A DNA stretch of 37,247 nucleotides from Myxococcales bacterium UBA1238 (GTDB taxonomy: Bacteria > Myxococcota_A > Bradymonadia > UBA7976 > UBA1532), in assembly GCA_002309015.1 (NCBI GenBank), contig DBWM01000010.1:516-37762 (forward strand). Reading direction: 5' to 3'. The first letter of the stretch is position 1, and the number at the start of each line of letters is the position of its first letter. A program made the translations under genes and the position numbers. Under the pieces are notes generated by a model. The model was not told where the DNA came from. It searched no databases and saw only the letters and a program-made list of their open reading frames with translations. Positions 32,370-37,247 of the stretch are shown piece by piece.

Positions 32370-32384
32370 AATGTTCAAAACATT
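32370..32384. promoter_or_regulatory. Inverted repeat between rsmD and the propeller lipoprotein
   Basis: AATGTT (32370-32375), CAA, AACATT (32379-32384): a perfect six-base inverted repeat centred in the 124-base divergent region. It is suited to binding a dimeric regulator. Promoter-like elements on both sides are weak. No regulator gene is adjacent. Confidence 0.35.
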
Positions 32385-32443
32385 GTGGCAATGTGATCCG
32401 CCTTTTGGTAGTATCCCGTATTCTTTGCCTTAAGGAGTGCAAA

Positions 32444-33811
32444 ATGCAATTGAACCGCCTGATGTACTGGATGGCCGCTTCGATCTGCCTGTCTGGTGGA
32501 CTTTACGCCTGCGATGACGATGATAACGACGACGATCAGGATGTTTTGGTTGATGCAGGAAGCGAAGATGCCGGCGAACTGACCAGCAATAAGGGGCATA
32601 CGATACTTTCGTATATTAAGACCGTAAGTCCCAGTGGTCAGACCAGCCGCATTTCGTTGAACGCCTTCGACATTCAGACCAACCAGGAGCTCGATTTGGT
32701 CGCTCTGAACGAAGGCGTCCTCACTTGCGACCGAAGCTGTCTTTTGAGCCCTAATCTGGATTATGTGGGCTGGTTGAAGACTGTTATCGGCGGTGACGAT
32801 CTTTATATTGCGCCCATCGACATTTCGACCGGTAAGATCGACAGCTCCGCTATGCGCAAAGTGGCTTCTCAAGTCCACGATTATCAGTTTACTCAGAACG
32901 AAGTGATCTACAGCATCGGCCAAAGCATCGGAGGAAACTCTTCGATCGATCTGAAGGCCGTGCCTCTCGATGCCTCCAAATGCGCAGACGACAGCTGTGC
33001 TCAAATCGTATCGGCCCTTACTGGGAAGGATTCTTTCCGCGTTTCCGCTCAAAGCCCCCTTGTGCTCATCGTGACCGTAACGACTTCCTCGATGACCATC
33101 GGTTTTTACAATCTTGAATCCCAGGTGAGTCAGAATATTTATACCTTTACATCCTCGGGAGGCAGCGGTTCGGAATTCTCGAGCAGTCATCCCCTTGGCA
33201 TTTCGCCGGATTCGAGTTACCTCGCTATCTTTGCCGCTGACAACCGAGAATGGAAGGTCAGCGCTCCTGATGTCATTTCTGGCGGTCAAACACCTGCCTG
33301 GGTCGATCTGTGGAACGCTGAGACGCATCCCACTGAACATTGCAATCGCCAGGACCCCTACCGCTTTACTGAGGTTCTCTACAATCCGGTCTTCGCAAGC
33401 GATTCGAGCGCTTTCTACTTTGTGGCGCATGGTAAATGCTACAGCGATCCCAAGCTGAACGAGACCGCCATCAACCGTGATGACTACGATATCCTGAGAA
33501 TCGGCCAGAATCATGCAGCGACGGTCGATAACATCACCAAAAATCCCCACGTATCGAGTTGGATTAACCAGGATATTGTCGGTTTTGATCTGAGTCCGGA
33601 TGATCAAAAGATTGCGTTCATCTCTTCTCGTCCCGACAACGTTTCGAGTAACTCCATCTGGTTGCTCAACGTTAACGACGGAACTTACGATTGCTCGCGA
33701 GGCAAGTCTTACGATGGTATTGATGGCAAAACGCGTTGCGAGTTCATCTTTGAAGATGCGATCAATACCAAGATTAAATATCGCGATGTGAAGTTCCATG
33801 TCGTTCCGTAA
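32444..33811 (+). CDS. Lipoprotein with PD40-like beta-propeller repeats
   Basis: A 455-residue lipoprotein. The signal ends in GLYAC (weak lipobox, cysteine about residue 22), followed by DDDDNDDDQ and a linker with DAGSEDAGE. The mature part is beta-rich with TolB-like propeller blades: LGISPDSSYLAIFAADN and LSPDDQKIAFISSRPDN are typical PD40 blades, with several less clear ones. It likely binds protein or glycan partners in the envelope. ATG 32444 has AAGGAG seven bases upstream. A 474-residue frame on the opposite strand is discounted. Confidence 0.78.
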   Translation: MQLNRLMYWMAASICLSGGLYACDDDDNDDDQDVLVDAGSEDAGELTSNKGHTILSYIKTVSPSGQTSRISLNAFDIQTNQELDLVALNEGVLTCDRSCLLSPNLDYVGWLKTVIGGDDLYIAPIDISTGKIDSSAMRKVASQVHDYQFTQNEVIYSIGQSIGGNSSIDLKAVPLDASKCADDSCAQIVSALTGKDSFRVSAQSPLVLIVTVTTSSMTIGFYNLESQVSQNIYTFTSSGGSGSEFSSSHPLGISPDSSYLAIFAADNREWKVSAPDVISGGQTPAWVDLWNAETHPTEHCNRQDPYRFTEVLYNPVFASDSSAFYFVAHGKCYSDPKLNETAINRDDYDILRIGQNHAATVDNITKNPHVSSWINQDIVGFDLSPDDQKIAFISSRPDNVSSNSIWLLNVNDGTYDCSRGKSYDGIDGKTRCEFIFEDAINTKIKYRDVKFHVVP

Positions 33812-33820
33812 GAGCGAGCT

Positions 33821-33841
33821 GTTTGGTCCAAAAGACCAAAC
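33821..33841. terminator. Eight-pair hairpin between convergent genes
   Basis: GTTTGGTC (33821-33828), loop CAAAA, GACCAAAC (33834-33841). The arms are perfect. There is no T-run on either side. It lies ten bases past the lipoprotein stop, so it may be an mRNA 3' end for either convergent transcript. Confidence 0.45.
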
Positions 33842-33876
33842 CTGGCAGAGTCTGCAACCGTAACAGCTGATAGTGG

Positions 33877-34638
33877 CTATGAACGTTGCCTTCGCGCTAA
33901 TTCAAACGCCACTACAGCTCCTGCAGTCGCCACGTTCAAAGATTCCACTCCGTTATAAAGCGGGATCGAAATGAACCCTCCCAAATACGGATCTAATTCT
34001 GCACTGAGACCCAACGTTTCGCCCCCCAGTACAAATGCGCATTTCGACGGGAACTCTGCTTCATACAGATTGACCGCCTGGGTCGCTCGTAATCCATAAA
34101 TCGTAAAGCCCGCATGACTGAGTGCTTTTGCTGCTTCAACCATCGTGGGCGCTCTTAAAATCGGGGCACGAAATGCAATGCCAGCGGATGCTTTGATCAC
34201 CAGGGGACTGATCTCCGGACATCCCTGCCGGGGCAACACAACGCCCTCTAAGCCCGCTCCGGTCGCCGCGCGCAAAATCATCCCTACGTTTGCAGGATTG
34301 GTTAAACCATCGAGACAAAAAACTCTGGCCTTACTGGGCAAATCATCCAACCAGGCGTCTAAAGCCTGCATTCGCGGCGCTTCAATGTCGAGTACCACGC
34401 CCTGATCCTGACGCCCATTGCGCGATAAACGGGTGACTGCCTTGGGCTCCACACGTTGCACCTTGAGACCGCGCGCTTTTGCCGCCGCAAGGATTTCGTT
34501 TAACGTGTCGCCCGAAGCATTTCTTGCGAGCAATAATTTGTTGCAATCGAGAGACCGATCTTGCAGGGCTTCGAGCACCGGTTTTCGCCCGTAAACGGTA
34601 ATGAATCGATCGCGAGGGTGGAGAGTTTCGGATTGCAT
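33877..34638 (-). CDS. SpoU/TrmH-family RNA 2'-O-methyltransferase (RlmB-like)
   Basis: A 253-residue protein. An N-terminal L30e-like substrate domain (about 12-95; ITVYGRKPVLEAL, QDQGVVLDIE) leads to a SPOUT knot domain with NPANVGMILRAATGAG, FVLGGETLGLSAEL and IPLYNGVESLNVATAGAVVAFEL, the three motifs of TrmH-type enzymes. It should methylate a ribose 2'-OH. RlmB (23S G2251) is the closest role by architecture, but TrmH or tRNA targets cannot be excluded. ATG 34638; a 128-base region separates it from the divergent barrel gene. Confidence 0.9.
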   Translation of the reverse strand: MQSETLHPRDRFITVYGRKPVLEALQDRSLDCNKLLLARNASGDTLNEILAAAKARGLKVQRVEPKAVTRLSRNGRQDQGVVLDIEAPRMQALDAWLDDLPSKARVFCLDGLTNPANVGMILRAATGAGLEGVVLPRQGCPEISPLVIKASAGIAFRAPILRAPTMVEAAKALSHAGFTIYGLRATQAVNLYEAEFPSKCAFVLGGETLGLSAELDPYLGGFISIPLYNGVESLNVATAGAVVAFELARRQRS

Positions 34639-34710
34639 CTTTTGCCTTCAGCCGCTTTGGGGACCAAATTTTACACAAATGAGCGGCGAATAATGCGGAA
34701 TTTAGAGCGT

Positions 34711-34733
34711 AAATTGCAACGATGACGCAATTT
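34711..34733. promoter_or_regulatory. Inverted repeat upstream of the outer-membrane barrel gene
   Basis: AAATTGC (34711-34717), nine bases, GCAATTT (34727-34733). The arms are perfect and lie 33 bases before the barrel gene start, in the region shared with the RNA methyltransferase gene. It could be an operator or a hairpin. Confidence 0.35.
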
Positions 34734-34766
34734 GAAGTTCACAAAGTTTTTTGAAGGAGTTGAGCC

Positions 34767-35381
34767 ATGAAACGGATGCTTTTCGCTGCGATTTTTGCTT
34801 TGGCGCTTTTGGGGGCTCAAAATGCAAATGCTGGAAATCACTTTGTTTTTGAGCTCGATGCCGGATTTAATTCGCCGTACAGCATTCACAACACCGAAGG
34901 CGGCATGGGTGGTGCGTACGGCTTAACCCTGGGTTATGGCGGCCGTTTCGGTAATGGGCCTGCGCTCTATTTTGTGGGGCGATTCGGCTATTCCGATCTG
35001 GATTACAGGGGATTAAACGCGAGCGGTGGTTTGCATGTGACGCGCCAGGCCCTCGATTTCGGATTTGGCGGTCGCCTTTACCTGCCGATCACTGAGCGCT
35101 TACGCTTCCTGCTCCAGCTGACCCTGGGCGGAACCTTCGATGAGTCCGAAGTGGAGCAACGCGGCTTAACCTCGCTGATCATCAAAGAAAACGCCTTTAC
35201 GCTCGGCGTGGATGCCGGTTTGCAATACCGCATCAACAACAACTTCTCGTTCGGATTCACGGTCGCTAACGATCTTTATCCCGGTAGCACCGCCTTTAGA
35301 GAAGCGCCCTTTAAAGTGGGTGCAACCGAAGGTCTCGACGGCCAGGTCAGCTGCTCCTTTACTGCAACGTTCCATTTCTAA
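34767..35381 (+). CDS. Small outer-membrane beta-barrel protein
   Basis: A 204-residue protein with a Sec signal ending in NANAG (about 1-23). The mature part is amphipathic strand after strand with Gly/aromatic turns (YGLTLGYGGRFGNG, YFVGRFGYSDLDYRG, DFGFGGRLYLPI, FLLQLTLGGTF) and ends in ATFHF. The terminal Phe is the signature of proteins folded by the BAM complex. About eight strands are likely, similar to OmpW/OmpX-size barrels. Its cargo or role is unknown. GAAGGAG precedes the ATG; a strong terminator follows. Confidence 0.82.
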   Translation: MKRMLFAAIFALALLGAQNANAGNHFVFELDAGFNSPYSIHNTEGGMGGAYGLTLGYGGRFGNGPALYFVGRFGYSDLDYRGLNASGGLHVTRQALDFGFGGRLYLPITERLRFLLQLTLGGTFDESEVEQRGLTSLIIKENAFTLGVDAGLQYRINNNFSFGFTVANDLYPGSTAFREAPFKVGATEGLDGQVSCSFTATFHF

Positions 35382-35401
35382 GCGAGCGATCGCTTCGATC
35401 G

Positions 35402-35425
35402 AGGGCCCTTCGGGGCCCTTTTTTT
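35402..35425 (+). terminator. Rho-independent terminator of the barrel gene
   Basis: AGGGCCC (35402-35408), loop TTCG, GGGCCCT (35413-35419), then TTTTTT to 35425. A second hairpin, AAGCGA-GCGA-TCGCTT (35381-35396), overlaps the stop codon just upstream. The TTCG tetraloop makes it very stable. Confidence 0.93.
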
Positions 35426-35466
35426 ATGTCCAAAACGATCGTCATGGTCAGGACAGCGTTCGGTCT

Positions 35467-36369
35467 TCAGGACTGAACCGTGTGATCCTCTGGTGTGCTT
35501 GCTTGCTCGCGAGCTTTTAATGTTTCATGAAGCCAGAGCGAAACAGGGATTTGTTGCAACAATTGCTTCAGCTCTTCCTGAGCAGGCGCATAATAATTGC
35601 CCATTCGCTTTCCGGTAATGAGCTTATTCTTTAAGCTGTGCTCCCAACCAGCCAGTTCGGTCACGTTGACCTGATAACCTCTTGCCTGCAATGTCAGCGT
35701 TCGCAACACGTTTGTATAATGAGCGCCAAATTCCCTTCGATGCCATGGATGATGCCATAAAGGCGACAATGGCCCCTTGCAGGCTTTCAGTTTCTGAGAC
35801 AACTCCGCCTGGCAGCAGGGAACCAATGCGATGAAGTCCGACTTCGCTTCTAAGGCCCGAACGATCGCTTCGTCGGTCGCCGTGTCGCAAGCATGCAATG
35901 CGAGGGTAAAATGAATGCGCTCCGGGAGAGGGACCTCGATGATGCGGCCTTGCAAACTGGTGAATCGATCACCAAATCCCAAACGCTCGGCGAGACTCTG
36001 CACGCGGTTTGCGAGATCGGGACGGAGTTCGCAGGCATACATATGACCGCGTCCATGGCGCCTGATGTAAAGCTCAAAGAGAGCAAACGCCAGGTAACTC
36101 TTACCAGCGGCTGCATCAAAGAGAACGGGCTCTGGGTATCGCTCGAAGATCTCATCTAATGCAGGGGTTACCTGATGGATAAAATGGTTGATCTGCTTCA
36201 GCTTGCGGTGAGCATCGGCGTTGGCCCCTCCTCGCTCTGTGACCAGTCCCAACGCCTGAAGCGTTTCGATGGACTGACCTTCGAGCAAGGTCCCCTTCAG
36301 CATCTCGGGATCAAGCGACTGGCGCGCGCGAGGCTCCTTGGGAGCGCCGGAACGATGGGTGCGATTCAC
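35467..36369 (-). CDS. SAM-dependent methyltransferase (Methyltransf_32-like)
   Basis: A 300-residue protein. After a variable 70-residue N-terminus comes a class I fold with VLFDAAAGKSYLAFALFEL (SAM loop; the usual Asp-x-Gly-x-Gly has become Asp-Ala-Ala-Ala-Gly), MYACELRPDLANR, FTLALHACDTATDEAI and FIALVPCCQAEL. The His-Ala-Cys-Asp and Pro-Cys-Cys motifs fit the Methyltransf_32 group, often RNA or protein methylases. The target is unknown. The start is GTG 36369 with no clear ribosome site; an internal ATG at 36303 is possible. It lies 30 bases after the M16 gene stop. Confidence 0.75.
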   Translation of the reverse strand: MNRTHRSGAPKEPRARQSLDPEMLKGTLLEGQSIETLQALGLVTERGGANADAHRKLKQINHFIHQVTPALDEIFERYPEPVLFDAAAGKSYLAFALFELYIRRHGRGHMYACELRPDLANRVQSLAERLGFGDRFTSLQGRIIEVPLPERIHFTLALHACDTATDEAIVRALEAKSDFIALVPCCQAELSQKLKACKGPLSPLWHHPWHRREFGAHYTNVLRTLTLQARGYQVNVTELAGWEHSLKNKLITGKRMGNYYAPAQEELKQLLQQIPVSLWLHETLKAREQASTPEDHTVQS

Positions 36370-36399
36370 TGGTTTACTCGTGAAGATGGGAAGTGATGG

Positions 36400-37247
36400 T
36401 TACTTGGAGGGAATGATGTTGCCCTGACGATCCCATTGGGTGATCTTGAGACCGAGTCCTTCAAGCGAGGGGAGCAATTCGGGATCTCCTGCGATGACGA
36501 CGATGAAGTCTTCACCACGCGCGTTTTTCATCGCTGAGGCCTGCGCATCCTGCAGCGTGACCGCCCGGGTTCGTTCTGTATACCGATTCCAGTAATCCGT
36601 GGAATAACCGCGCTCTATCAGTTGAGCAAACATGTCTGCGCGCGAAGAAAGCGTTTCAAAACTCATGGGCAAAGAGAGCACTTGATCGTCAATACCCTCT
36701 TGGTATTCGGTTTCGGTAATCGGTTTATCGCCCACGATTTGCATGAGCTCCGAGAGCATTTCATCTACAGTGGCGCGTGTATAGTTCTTTTCGACCTGAG
36801 CCTTCAGCATAAACATGCCGGCGAGATTCCATCGCAGAAACCGGGCGTGCGCTCCATAGGTGTAACCCTTATCTTCGCGCAGATTCATGTTGAGCCGTCC
36901 CATGAATTTACTTCCGAACGGCTGATTAAAAATGCCGTCGGCGAAGCGCGCTTTGATCGCTTCTTCCGAAACATCGGCGTTGCCCGGAACGCGGTGCGCC
37001 AAAAGGACCATCGACTGCGTGGAGCCCGGGAAAGCCACAAAATGGAGGCCTGCGGCGGGCGGCGGCTCGGTCACGTCGGCTGAGGTGAGCTTCGGTTGTC
37101 CCTTCCAGTTCCTGAGCGGTTCGAGCGCCTGTTCGAGGGTTTTGCGATCGAGATCGCCCGTTACGAGCAAGGTCGCTTTTTCGGGAGAGAACGCCGCCTG
37201 ATGGCAGGCGCGCACGTCATCCAGAGTGATGCGTTTGAGGCTGGCTG
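36400..37247 (-). CDS. M16-family (pitrilysin/processing peptidase-like) protein, 5' end outside window
   Basis: This gene is open to the right edge. The visible 282 residues begin in LKRITLDDVRACHQAAFSPE, a typical M16 interdomain linker, and give the C-terminal domain. LVTGDLD, the GSTQSMVLLAHR strand, FGSKFMGRLNMNLREDKGYTYGAHARF (split at its turn; the Arg/Tyr pair near Y-T-Y-G binds substrate) and ETEYQEGIDDQV follow the family. The metal site HxxEH, if present, would be off the edge, so activity cannot be judged. The end is TAA at 36400. The methyltransferase gene follows, probably co-transcribed. Confidence 0.88.
   Translation of the reverse strand, partial: ASLKRITLDDVRACHQAAFSPEKATLLVTGDLDRKTLEQALEPLRNWKGQPKLTSADVTEPPPAAGLHFVAFPGSTQSMVLLAHRVPGNADVSEEAIKARFADGIFNQPFGSKFMGRLNMNLREDKGYTYGAHARFLRWNLAGMFMLKAQVEKNYTRATVDEMLSELMQIVGDKPITETEYQEGIDDQVLSLPMSFETLSSRADMFAQLIERGYSTDYWNRYTERTRAVTLQDAQASAMKNARGEDFIVVIAGDPELLPSLEGLGLKITQWDRQGNIIPSK

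Noticed and set aside
32375..33799. 474-codon minus-strand frame
   Set aside because: Its opposite strand has a ribosome site, signal peptide and propeller motifs. The antisense frame has no domain.
1..37247. tRNA, rRNA, transposase or integrase
   Set aside because: Intergenic gaps are mostly short, and none contained a recognisable cloverleaf, T-loop GTTCGA context or mobile-element gene. A covariance search would settle it.

Overview
The window looks like a chromosomal segment of a Gram-negative, predatory- or deltaproteobacterial-type bacterium, most likely in or near the Myxococcota. This is inferred from gene content only: many lipoproteins with Asp-rich tethers, Cys-rich Asp/Asn-Gly-Asp repeat proteins, a serine/threonine kinase fused to an ATPase and a TPR tail, a DUF4832-type lipoprotein, a directly acting GlnRS and ExbB/ExbD. 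The left half is visibly GC-rich (one 60-base stretch, 7501-7560, is 43/60 G+C by hand count). The lipoprotein pair at 28.7-31.2 kb is much more AT-rich (23/60 at 29401-29460).

Layout. 1-200: two different 42-bp direct duplications at the left edge. 198-1313 (-): DMT-like transporter. 1525-7096 (+): a tight six-gene run of redoxin-like lipoprotein, ExbB, ExbD, FtsB-like protein, GAF-GGDEF diguanylate cyclase and PIN-PhoH protein, closed by a GC-rich hairpin. 7173-10394 (+): kinase-ATPase-TPR regulator. 10453-11436 (-): Cys-rich exported protein of unknown function. 11437-12009: gene-free, with a 42-bp duplication, a six-unit 43-bp degenerate array and a strong minus-strand terminator. 12010-16682 (-): TerB-like protein, B12-type radical SAM enzyme, DUF4832-like lipoprotein and a helical protein. 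16891-19302 (+): membrane histidine kinase. 19337-20092 (-): TauE/SafE permease. 20093-20798: gene-free, with a second, longer 43-bp degenerate array. 20799-23591 (+): two paralogous lipoproteins of 8 and 10 calcium-type repeats. 23775-26641 (+): GalT and GlnS. 26744-27951 (+): a split pair of CHR-domain transporters. 28175-28666 (+): a helical unknown. 28742-31173 (-): two overlapping lipoprotein genes. 31226-32319 (-): RsmD and CoaD. 32444-33811 (+): propeller lipoprotein. 33877-34638 (-): SpoU/TrmH RNA methyltransferase. 34767-35381 (+): outer-membrane barrel. 35467-37247 (-): methyltransferase, and an M16 peptidase that runs off the right edge.

How the parts fit. Housekeeping genes (PhoH, GlnS, CoaD, RsmD, RNA methyltransferase, FtsB) are mixed with envelope genes: at least seven candidate lipoproteins, ExbBD and a barrel. 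The 1525-7096 run joins envelope energisation, a divisome-type protein and c-di-GMP synthesis in one transcript. No tRNA, rRNA, CRISPR array, transposase or integrase was seen.

The least explained signal is a set of intergenic degenerate tandem arrays. They have a period of 42-43 bp, differ in sequence from each other, and partly share a GATCCCCATTTC core at four places. All alignments were made by eye.
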